From Theobroma cacao (lineage: Eukaryota; Streptophyta; Magnoliopsida; Malvales; Malvaceae), in assembly GCF_000208745.1 (NCBI RefSeq), contig NC_030852.1:29161801-29225800 (forward strand): DNA of 64,000 bases, written 5' to 3'. Position numbers and translations under genes: made by a program. Positions 38,259-49,319 of the stretch are shown piece by piece. Numbering within the stretch: the first letter of the stretch is position 1; each line of letters begins with the position of its first letter. Under the pieces are notes generated by a model, which had not been told where the DNA came from, searched no databases, and worked only from the letters and a program-made list of their open reading frames with translations.

Positions 38259-39965
38259 TCAAGCAAAACCTGAACCTGATGGTGCAGCACCATAGCCTCC
38301 ACCGCCACGACCAAAGGCAGGCCTTCCACCAGAACCCTTCACAGTTAAAGAAAAAATGTATCATTAATGTGAGCAGCCGTTAGTTACCCGTACCAAGCAT
38401 AAGTGAAAATTTGATCTCTAGTTAAAAACAGAGCACATCGCTTTAAGTTCTAATAACAAGGGCAAATAGAGTTCCCTATAAACAAGGAAAGCTTGAACTC
38501 CACTTCAAACAGCTTACTGCCAATAAGTAAATAATGCGTAAGACGCACTCAGCACATGTCGATTTGCTAATCTTTAACAAATCTGAACAAATTCCACGTT
38601 GAGGTTGCTCTTAACCAGGGCTAAACCCTTGTATCTAAAACATCAGCCTAAATTCCTCACATAATTAATTCTGACCAACTGAAGAAATTTCAGTCAGTAC
38701 AAAGACAAACAACATTAATCAAGAAAAATATATCTTTAAATTAACAGATTATCTTTATACTCTTGCCCAGATGCAAAATATAACTTACGCAGCAAGAAAA
38801 CATCAATCTGATCATGTAGGACTCTAAATTCTTGATGCATACTAACATCAGGCATAAACTCTAACTACACTAAAAAACACTTAAAATGAAATCAATAATT
38901 ACATAGAAATAAATTGAATCCATTTAAACACTTAGGCCAAATTTTGAATTTTGAACTTACCCTGAAGGATGGCTGGAAATCTGCTGGGGCACCTCCCTTG
39001 TCACCACCAAAGTCACCACCACGTGGACCTCCACGGTATCCATCTCTGTCACCAAATCTTGGACGGTCTCCTTCAAAGCGAGGTGGACCCCTAAAATTCA
39101 GACAAAGTAAAAGATATCACTTACAATTCACACAAACAAACCAAGAGAAAAAATAGATCAAATTTGAAACAAAATCCAAGGAACAATAGATATAACACTG
39201 TGACAATCATGAGATGCATTACCGGGGGCGATCACCAGGTGGGCCACCTAACCTACCAGGGGGCTTTGTAGATTTCTTCAAAGTAGCAGGTACAATTTCT
39301 GATGGAAGATTGAGATAAGTTCTGAGAAACTCAATCCCATCATTAGTAAGGTACCAATAGTAGTGCATCCAAGCAAATGTCTCACGGACATATTCCTTGG
39401 ACTTGAAGCTCTGCATCAGCTTAATCACCTGCAAATTGGGAACATCGATCTCGGGGTGCTTCGCAAGATTGAAATCCTTCTTTGCATAGCAAACTCCCTC
39501 TACAAAATCACAACAAATTGTCAATGAGAAACACGAAACAGCCATCTACTGAGATCCGCTTGGTTGTTAAGGTATCGATAGAAACATGGACATAACAAAA
39601 GCTTAAAATCCCAGCTTATCTGAGAATGGCTTCTAAACAAAATAAATAAAAACTCACTCATTTCCTCATCAGCAAAAATGGACATGAGATTAGACACAAT
39701 AAAAACAAATTAAAAGATTCAAAACTAAGCTCAATTTTCTAACCAATAATCAAGCAATTAAAAGACGAGGAAGCCAATAAAGTTTAGTGGATAAATTACA
39801 AGAAAAATGAAGAGAAATATGCACCTTGAAAGAGGTATTTGCAGATTTCTCTACGGTTCTTCTCTGGAATAATCTAACCATAGGAGAAAAGAACAACTTC
39901 AGTCATGTATATACTTCTACGCATACACGTAGAAATGGTTAAGAGAGACAGCATATACGTACCAT
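38259..39965 (-). CDS. RPS10: 40S ribosomal protein eS10
   Basis: Five minus-strand exons: 39963-39965 (the ATG alone), 39825-39873, 39223-39499, 38961-39090 and 38259-38336 (178 residues). It is a component of the small cytosolic ribosomal subunit at the mRNA entry/beak region. Residues 1 to about 97 form the S10/plectin winged-helix domain, starting [19 protein letters not shown] and including the [13 protein letters not shown] core. The C-terminal tail is rich in Gly, Arg, Pro and Phe ([17 protein letters not shown] and following), as in plant eS10. The start codon ends its own exon: the donor GTACGT follows ATG directly and the next exon opens ATTATTCCA, which gives the conserved MIIP. 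Length and sequence are typical. Promoter motifs are described separately. Confidence 0.96.
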
Positions 39966-40052
39966 GGTTGCGAAGCGAAAAGCAAAGGCAAGGCTAGCCC
40001 TTTTTTCGGTTTTTATTGCAGGTGCACTAAAACGCAGAGAAGCAACACTTTG

Positions 40053-40181
40053 AAACCCTAGATAACTGGTAGCAGTTTATATTGGTACCGGATTCGGGCA
40101 ACGCGGGTGTTACCCGATCCAATTTATGTGGGTTTGAGTGCCCCAGTATGTGGGCTTTAACTCGGCAACTAAGGTGGCCCA
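40053..40181 (-). promoter_or_regulatory. Telo-box and site II elements of the eS10 promoter
   Basis: AAACCCTAG at 40053-40061 (telo-box, AAACCCTA) with TGGGCT at 40151-40156 and GGCCCA (reverse TGGGCC) at 40176-40181, 90-215 bp upstream of the ATG. This pairing is the standard signature of plant ribosomal protein promoters. No TATA box is evident. Confidence 0.75.
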
Positions 40182-40850
40182 CGGTCAAACGTTGATTGGG
40201 CAGGTGTTTAGCGTCCTTGGCCGTAGCCGTCTCAGAGTTTATATGCGGAAATGCAAATTAATAAATACTCAACTGATAAAAAAACAAAAGGTGGGAGCAG
40301 TACTAATTTTGTGGAGCAATAGTTTTTAATTATTATTATAAATTATTAATTGCACCTCACCTCCGTATTTATAGGCTGCCAATTCTGCCTCTTTGGCTCC
40401 AGAATCATGTGACAACACAACACAAAAGTGGTCCTTGCTCGCTCCCTACTCCCTACTCTCTTCCAGCTATAAAAACACCATTTTTATTACCTATTGATTC
40501 ATGTTTTCTTTGCTTCCAAACACACATTCCACGCAAAATCCTAACAATTTTCTCGCCAACTTTCTCTAGAAAGTTTTCTCATGCAAAAATACCCCTTGTC
40601 GTTTTTTCAGTCCTAGACTCACATTTCATCTCTGTTGTTCTCTTCATCATATATAGTAAAACTTTAGAGTGTATATTTCTGTGGGAAAACACTACAAAAA
40701 AAAAAAAAATTAGTGTCGTCGTAAAGTTCTAGATCTTTCGGCTTTTGATATAATCATACATAAACTTGATATAAGTGTAACATTTTATATATAGGGATTT
40801 TCTAGTAGGAATTATTTTCCATAGTTTCGTTTTTTTTTTCTCTCGAGAAG
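40182..40850. other. Divergent intergenic region and leader of the CBE1-like gene
   Basis: Separates eS10 (-) from the CBE1-like gene (+). A poly-A run is near 40698-40710, and a pyrimidine-rich leader precedes the ATG at 40851. Short frames here (40409-40732) have no recognisable content. Confidence 0.5.
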
Positions 40851-43800
40851 ATGAGATCAGAGAACGAGGATCGGTGTTTAGTGCCACAGTCAAAACCGGA
40901 GGAAACAACTCCTGAATATCAGAAGTAATTTTTAACTCTGCCTTTTCTCCGTCTTTCTTTTGTTAATGTTTATACAGTAATAATTTATTTCCTTTTTTTT
41001 TAAAAGTAAAATACGACTAGAAAGCAGAAAATATTAGTAATACGGTTTAGCACGTGTTTGGCTGCTGAGAAAAGTGTTCGGAAAATTTTCTTACACGACT
41101 ATCGCCCTTTTTTACTTGAATGGAAACTCTTAGAGGATTTCGTTTTTATATGCCAATGGTGCAAACAGAGGAGGATCATACTTTTCTAAATATCTCCATT
41201 ACTACTTAGCAAAAAAAAAGCATCACAACTCTGTTTTTCAGAGATAATAACATTTTTTTTTTGCGCAGAACACTAAAATTTGCATATACAAGAGATTTTC
41301 TCTTTTCCTTAGCTGAATTCGATACATGCAAAAAGTTACCTACTGGATTTGACAGTTCAATATTAAGGTAATATCACTACTTTCTTTTCTTTGTTACTTA
41401 CTATTGCCTTTTGTTGCATCCTTGGTAGTAATATTTATATTCTTAAGCTAATTATTTTCCAGAGAACTTGGAAATCAATCAACTAGTGTGCTGCATTCTT
41501 ATCATGATTCAGGTAAGAAGTTTCTACCCTACTTCCTCTTCCCCACTCATATTTTGCTAAAAAAAAAAGAGAGTATAGTTAACATCCTTTAATTCAAAGG
41601 TAACCTGGATTATGATTTGTATTTATTGGCAATTCCTAGTTCAGTAATGATAGTGGTATTTGATTGATTGTGAATCCTTGTAAATCTGGTCACTAATGTC
41701 AGCGGTGGAGTTGATCATTTGTTCATGCAATGGGCTATGAGCTAATGTAGATGAAATCAATCCCATTATTACTGTATTTTCTTATACAGTAGGCAGTTTA
41801 TCAATGTTTTTCATCTTCATGTATCTGTGGATCCTGGCTGTGCGGGTATCAACCTATTGGTCATTGAAAGTGCATTCAATTTCTGGCTTGTTGAACCATA
41901 TATGTTATTGTACAGATGCTGGCAGATTTCAAAGCAGCCCGTCTCTTTGCGCATGGCGAAATGCTGAGCAAGGACTTCTGGGAAGTGGTGTCTTTGCAAG
42001 AGTTCATAGAGGTGTAGCTGAGACTTCTGATCCTGTACTTAAAGGCAGTGGCTTCCATATACTCAACCGGAGTAGTGAACCTTATCGGCCTCCACATCTA
42101 TGTAAGGTATGTGAAAATACTTTATGATTTATCTAGTGCTAATAATAAGAAATTTCAACTGATTCATTTTGTGGCTATGATCGTAGTCTATGATGCTTGT
42201 TTTTTGTCAACAAGCATTTTATCATGTTTTTAACTATTTAAAAATAGTCTGTCAAAGCATTTGGTTGAATCTCACTTTTTTTCTTCTATTTCAGGCAAAA
42301 AATTATTCAGTGAGAGAAAGTGAGGACCATTATAATGATGAAACATTTGGTTCTTGTGATAATCTGAGTCAAGAGAGAGCAGAGGAGGAGCAAAGGAGAA
42401 GGGGTAAAATCTTCTCTTTCTCCTTTGGTTTCTTTTCTGGTGGTTTTATGTTTCTATTGTCTTCAGTATTCATGGTTTCTGCCAGTTCAGGTTTAAATAT
42501 AGGTAACTCTCCTTATGTTTAATGAACAACCCCCTCTGCTCAGATTCATTTGAATTGATGAGGAACGAACAAGAAATGGCTACTCAAGAAAAGCAAAAGA
42601 TAATCTGTGATGAGCATAAAGAAACTTTGAACCTAGATATTGCTATAATCGTGGAGGATTCTGGAGTTGATAAGAAGGTTGCAAACAAGTACAGTAAATC
42701 CAGGGGTGCTAAGGTGTATTTCCCTCTCAACAGTGATTCAGAGTAAAATTTCTACGTTTAAAAACTTCAAGTTTCTGGCTGAAAATTTTGTACAACATCT
42801 GACAGCATTTTGTTTTATTGTCTGACCAGCCTTATGATGTTAAAGAAGGTCACCCTGAGAATCCTGTATTCTGTTCCTCTGTCTTAGTTCATCAGTTTCG
42901 TGAAGGAGGTGTGCTCAAAAACAGAAATTTGTTAATTTTCTTTTAACTTTTCAAAAACCTTTCTTAAGTGGAACTGTGGATTATGTTTCATAAGCTTAAA
43001 CTTTCTGAACCAATTAGTTATATTAGCAAAGAGAACCTAAAATTTTTGTTTCCTGACATTCTCTAGAGAAGAAGACTGCTGCTGATCAAAAGGTCAATGA
43101 CCATGACTCTACAAAATTTTCTTTTGGAACAAATGGAATTGCTCACAATCTTATGAAATCTGCCTCCACTCCTGTTTCAAAGGAAAGCTCTATGCAATTA
43201 TATGGTTGTTGTAATCCAGGAGCTCATTCTAGTCATTGCTTGGAAGAATCCATTCTGTCAGAGATCAATGGAAGGAGCAGTTATGATATAGAGGACTCAC
43301 AATCAAGTTGCTCCAATTATGGTGAAGCACATCAGCACTTTCTTTTGTTGTTACAAAAGGGAGCAGGCTTGACTGATTTGGCAGAATCCTCAAAGCTAAA
43401 CATGTGGTCCTTGTATAAACCCTATGTTTCTGAAACTGGAAATGACAACAACCAGCTAAACAAATCAGGCAGAGTATTTATAAACAATTTTGAGAAGAAT
43501 CTTCGTGAACCTATCTCTGGAACATTTGTAAAGGATTCACAATCAACTGCATTATCAGGCACCCAAAAAGACTTGACAAGCATGTACAAAGGGGATGATG
43601 CAGTAGAGTCTCAGGTCCGACTTCCAGTTGGGGAAAATTGTATCATTCCTTTGACAGTCAATGGGACTGGACCCATTGGAGATGCTGAAGGCATCACGCT
43701 CTCGGGCTTTGCCAAGCAAACTGGTGTAAACAAAAGAAATGGTAATCTTTTGGTCTCCAATATTCAGGCTAAAGTAGGACTTAATCTTCAGGGCGGGCCA

Positions 43801-44775
43801 GAGTTGAAGAACAGTTCTCTCAGTAGTTTTGATGAACTTGACATTTGTCTGCCTGATGAGGACAGCCTGATAACTGCTGATGACTACATATTGCAGCAAG
43901 ACTCCATGTTTATGGCTGCTGGGGATACCTCAAGTACACCGGTTAATATTTTTGGGAGGCTAGCAGATTGTGGTGTTGCTGTTGGTGAAAAAAGATTTGA
44001 TCTGGCAGGTTTTCTAAGGCCTACTTCCTTTCATAGTTCTCATGATCTAGTGAGTTTGGATACTCCTTTTAAGAGTCTGCGCATGCAGCAATCTTACCCA
44101 CAGCTCCAGCATTCTCAGCTGAAGCAAGGAAAGGAACAAGGGAGTTGTTCCAAGTCACAAGAAAGTATAAAGGGTTTAAGAATCAAGCCTAAAAATTTAA
44201 AAGCATGTCCCTGTAATCTACAACCTCTTCAACATTTTCCTACAAACGTGCATCTCACTTCCTACCAGCACCTCCGAGCTGCTGAAACAGGGTTTGATCA
44301 TTCTGGTAACAATCAGTTGCCACAGGAGTTACCCATTCCAGGCTATTTCCCTCCCCACCAATTGTATGGACTGCCAAGAGTTGCATTTCCTCAACACACT
44401 TCAAATGAAATGGTTTGTTATGCACAGGACCAAAATGCCATGCTTAATTCTTCTTTGAGTTTTAAGCAACAATGCTACAGGGACCTTGAAAGTGCCAGTT
44501 CCAGGTATAACAAATGCTTCTAAAATCTTATCAGCTTCACAACTTTTGAATAAATAATTCCAGGTTTTGATCAAGTATCTGAATCTGATCGATTCAATAT
44601 TTGCAACTGAAAAAAGTGCTAATTTCTTGCTGTTTCTTTTTTTTTTTGGGATAAATAACTTCTTGTTTTTAGTCACTTTGTTGGTGAAAACATTAATGAA
44701 GGTATGCTTTACAGGCATTTTGAGATGGGAATTGAGAGCAAAGCTGATGCATCCTCCTACTATGCTTGGCCATGA
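40851..44775 (+). CDS. CBE1-like (At4g01290 family) eIF4E-binding protein
   Basis: Exons 40851-40924, 41269-41367, 41463-41512, 41916-42106, 42295-42403, 42544-42713, 42830-42908, 43067-44504 and 44715-44775, in phase throughout (756 residues). The family is recognised by AYTRDFLFSLAEFD with CKKLPTGFD, then SSEPYRPPHLCK, then YNDETFGS with ERAEEEQRRRDSFELMRNEQ. YTRDFLF (31-37) fits the Y-x4-L-phi eIF4E-binding motif, so a role in mRNA translation control is likely but inferred. The rest is low-complexity and poorly conserved, and the Pro/Gln-rich C-terminus (PIPGYFPPHQLYGLP) resembles the family tail. It seems shorter and more divergent than the founder. The least certain part is exon 7: without that splice, exon 6 reads on to a stop at 42746. 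Confidence 0.7.
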
Positions 44776-46245
44776 GCAGGGAGCGTTTGCCAAACAGGTT
44801 GAAGCAGGCTATAGACATTTTGGCGGCTAGAAAATGAAATTTCAGCTTTTGTCTAACCTCAACTTGTAATTGGCTTAGGTAGATTCATCTTTCGTTTAAA
44901 ATCTCGATTCTAAACTCCTTGTGGTGTTCGTAGATATTGACTTTAATGTCTGAAGATAAGTTTAAATGCAGACAGATATACATATATGTATCCGTTCTGA
45001 TATTGGGCACTATCAACAAAGTAAGCAATGCAATGATAGATGGAATGTTTTCTACGACTAAAATGCTTAAAGAATGATATTTCGCGAGGCACCTTTTATG
45101 CCATTGATGATTATTGGGTAATATTTATCCTTCTTTAACATGGTGACGTGGGTGTGAGAGAACTCCCTTTGCTTAATGCCTACCGATTGTAACTCTGGCC
45201 GGTTCAACCAAGTATTTATTTGTACGGTAGTTAGTTGTAGCGTGAAAGAAAGTTGGGCGTTCAAGTCACCCATGTCCATCGATCATCAGATTCCCACAAC
45301 TCGTGATCACTCGTCTTTAAGATTAAGACATTGGTATTATTTTTAAATTTTCTTTTGAAAATGGACATTAATGCTCTATGTTTCCTAAGGAAGACGAGAC
45401 AATAAAGGTGTTTCCCGTGCGAAAGTTAGAATATAGAAAACCTTACAAAAATAGAAAACAAAAGAGTTGGAGCAAAAACTCTATGGGAGAAACAGTTCAA
45501 GAATTGAATTAGTTTCTCTTTCCATTTTCATTTCCCTCACTAGTACCAATGTCAAATTTTACAAGCAAGATCAAATGATTTTCCCCTCCCCCTTTTCTTT
45601 TCACTCTGACGTTCATCCTTTTTGACCTTCAAACACTTACCAAATCACATGGAAATAGTCGCAACTAAATCGAAGTGCCCGTAACATAGCAAATCTCTCC
45701 ATAAAAAGTAATTACCAGCTTTATATTCTGCTACCAGCATGCCATCGACGTCCATAGGCGAACGTGATTGCAACAAACAATGAGAAACTGATATTGTTAT
45801 ATACCCGAAAACAGGAGCAGCAAGCAGCATTGACAAATACTGTGCCTATATCACAATAAAATATGCAGTCAAAACTTGAATACACAAGACCCAGCATCGT
45901 ACTGTACAAGATACCCCTCAAAAACAAAAAGATATGCGCTGTACACTCGTTTCCTGACTCTTCTCCTTCCATTCTGCACCCCGCTTCTCCTTTTAACTTC
46001 TCTTACAATATATATACATGACAGCAGAATGGGGAAAATTATTTTGAAATTGGCAACCGATGATCCTACCAACATTATACACTACTAACAGAACATCATG
46101 TACTCTTTGATTCTAGCTCCTTTTCCTGGCATGCCTTCAAAGCAGAAAAAAAAGAAGAAGAAGAAGAAGAAAGAGTCCATTTATATAAGACATAAAAGAG
46201 ATTATGCACAGCTGAAAATTAAAGCACATCTCATCACCTCACGTA
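44776..46245. other. Convergent 3' regions
   Basis: 3' UTRs of the CBE1-like gene (+) and the REVEILLE-like gene (-), plus spacer. Short frames (45067-45279, 45645-46088) are not supported. Confidence 0.5.
46147..46172. repeat. (AAG)n microsatellite
   Basis: An A run followed by six or more AAG units in the probable 3' UTR of the REVEILLE-like gene. Confidence 0.8.
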
Positions 46246-49200
46246 TTAAGTTATACTTTTTGATTGGTCATTATGAACAGCTTTACACACACCACCGTGA
46301 TCAATTGCCTCTGTCTCAATCTCATAGGAAGAAAGCAACCTTCTCTGCATCAAAAAAACCATATAGTAAAACTAACAATCTTTTATAAATTATGTAGGGA
46401 ACAAATAGATTAAAAAATTGACACAACAAACCAAAGAAAAGACTCACATACAGAAAGTTAAGAAGAACTAAACATTTTACCAAATGATAAGTTGACAACA
46501 CTAGAAGCAAAATCAGGGACAAGCCATGCTACCAAACAAACTCATGACACATGAGAAAAAAAAAAAAAGGAACCCCATTCTTTTCATCCCTTGTATTTCC
46601 AGCCTAATTAGCCAATGCATGTTTGTCCTGAATTACCATCTTTGTTTTGGAGAATGACAAAATATCACAGAACAACTTCCAACTTGAAAAATAGACCATG
46701 CAACAGAGCCCATTGCACCCAAGATTAGATCTATAACATCCTAGGAAATCATCATCATAATTGCCAAACTGTCATATTTCTAAATGCTGACTATAGAAAA
46801 CTCATTGTAGTTTACATGGCAGAAAGCACAGTGCTGCAAACTGTTGAAACCAAAGGATGATTGCCCTGATTTATGTTAGGCTCATTTCAAATGATATATG
46901 CCAAGAGAAATTTTCTCTGTATTCAAGCATTTGACTCATGAAAATAATAAAAAAATTAAAGACCAAAACCACTAATAGACCTACTAAAGCGAAGGGTGAT
47001 ACCAATTACCAACATTACTACTTTTACTAGTCTACTCGCATCATCCATACCATGATGGAACAAGTAACCCATAAGCAAGGGCTCAGAAAACTCACATGAT
47101 CCTCAAAATCAGGACTTGTCAGATTGATGGAGAGGTTTCTCATCAACAGCAGTACCTGAATAGGAGAAAGAAAGATAAGCAATCATGTCTGTGGCAATAT
47201 CAGGCAAAATTGTATAAAATGTTATATGTAAAATAAACCAAACCGTTTCAACATCTATAGGATCCATCTTTTTAAGTTTCTGCAGGTGACCAGTAACATT
47301 TGGATCAAAGATGCTGCCAATGAAACTGTATACTTGTGCAAAGTCGGGCAACACTGCATCAAGCAAAAAGCCATTTTAAAGGGTTTAAGGATAAAATAGC
47401 ATAAATGATTAAATATTTCCATTAGCACTAAGACAAACCTCTCAGAGCATGACCATGATTTCCCTGATCAGTCATTTCCCCAATTTGTCGTGTCTTTGGG
47501 GTACTCTCAGTGCTACTACAAGAGTTATTGCCCAACCCAGAACCTATAAAGGCGAATATAACATGGAGGCAACACATAATCAAAATCTCAATTGTTGAAA
47601 GGGGTCACTGCTATCATAAATGAGTTCAATATTAGAATACTAGAATTAGGAAGAATAAGATGCCTTTTTTAGCTTGTGAGAAACTGACGGTCTGTGCATT
47701 GTTTGTCCAGGAAGATGCAGCAGCACTGGTATTAGGGTTCATAAGCATCGATGAGGGATCAGATCTTAAAACATATCCAGTGTCAAGTAAAGCCGCTGAT
47801 GACTGAAAAGATCCTGATACTTGTTGGTGTGGTTGAGCTGCCACTGTGACACACAGACACAGGATTATAATGTCAATTTTGTGCTGTGATTACTACTCAT
47901 ACTTAACATAAATTATCCTCACCATTTTTTGAGGCTTTCTGAGGATATGGATGAGCTGCTTTCCTTTTAGGTCGAGGTGGAGGTAGGTGTTCACTTGTTC
48001 CATTCTTCTGAACCTTTAGAAAGTACTTCTGGGCATGGCTACGGATCTAGAAAACAAAAACAAAAAAAAAAAAGCACTTCATGTCAAATGTTTGTCACAG
48101 GCATTGGCATCTACATATAATTGTTAAAACAGAAAACCTCTAATATGGAAACTACTCCGGTTTTCACATCTTACTGAAACATTGGAAAGCAGTCTAAGAT
48201 GCAAAGGAGAGATTACAAACATAAAGTTCTTCATTCCTCAACCATCCTGCCTCTTTCCTTTATAAAATGAACCTTGCTTAAGGAAAAATGTTAGATACTT
48301 TTTAATTTACCTGGATAACAGTCTTTGACCCGACAAATGCTTCAATCTTTTTCCAGTCACGGTCAAAGCTGAACAGAATCAGGGGAAGGAAAACAACAAC
48401 AACAAATGAGAGCAAGAAAACCTTTTGGAAATATACTCATGCAAAAAGCATGATTCAGCAAACAACTGATATAACAAGAAACTAGTATAACAACTCCACT
48501 AAGTTATAATCTCGAAATGGTCTTCAACAATAGATCCTTTGTTCCTCAATATAAGGTCAACTATGACAAACTATTTAAAGATTATTCAAAATAGCAACAA
48601 AAGAAAAAACTCCTTTTACTATACATTACCATCAATATTCTACTACAGTTTTATCATCATGTCTTCAAATATACAAACAGGCTATTATAATTCAGTGTCT
48701 TTTCAGTTAGGTATGAAGCCTAAAGCTAAATGAATTTAAGAAGGAACATACGCTTCACACGCAGAACAAGAATGTCCTCTCCTTTTCTTCCCCACTTGTC
48801 CATTACTTATTACTCTCATCCTACTTTCAATAATACTTATAAAACTTATTTTTAACAAAAACTAATTTAAAAATTTTAATTAGCTACTTCTGAATAAAAA
48901 AAACAAAAAAGACTTCGATTTCAAATTCAATTCAAAACCTCAAAATTGAACTGCAAAAAAATTCATAAACAATTTTTAAAAAACCCTAATTTGAAATGGA
49001 AGCCAAGAAATTTCATGGAATTAGAGAGAAAATGCTTGAGACTTTACAGCTGGAGAGCTTCGAGGAACTTGTCGTGTTCGGGTTCAGTCCAGCTCTCTCT
49101 GGACTTGGTGATGGTGTAGGGCTTTCGGATTTTCTTATTCGGATCCTCAGCAGATGACGCCGTGGAGGCCGCCGTAGCCGTCGTGGTGAAGGGTGCCAGG

Positions 49201-49268
49201 CCGGGCAAAGCCATTCCAGTCGGATCCAGGTAAAATCCCTCAGCCGGGTTCGGGTTTTTTGATACCAT
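46246..49268 (-). CDS. RVE6: REVEILLE6/8-like single-MYB circadian transcription factor
   Basis: Eight minus-strand exons: 49048-49268, 48311-48368, 47923-48046, 47664-47843, 47439-47543, 47244-47353, 47096-47155 and 46246-46344 (318 residues). RVE/LCL proteins bind evening elements in clock genes. The MYB-like domain (about 55-107) contains [31 protein letters not shown] and the signature SHAQKYF (96-102). A proline/basic segment [14 protein letters not shown] follows. The LCL domain includes [20 protein letters not shown] and [10 protein letters not shown], and the conserved tail runs [36 protein letters not shown] fixes the start; an in-frame ATG at 49313 would add 15 atypical residues. 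Intron 4 appears to use a GC donor (47663-47662), giving SQAKKGSGL. The symbol marks the RVE6/RVE8/RVE4 subgroup, not a firm orthologue. Confidence 0.93.
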
Positions 49269-49319
49269 GTAAGATTTTTGGGAGGTTTTTTTTCTTTTAA
49301 AGCTTTGAAACAACGGAGA

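Noticed and set aside
42714..42746. Stop of the CBE1-like gene at 42746
   Set aside because: Splicing at AAG|GTGTAT joins in phase through 42830-42908 to the large open exon at 43067-44504; stopping would strand that exon. Not fully certain.
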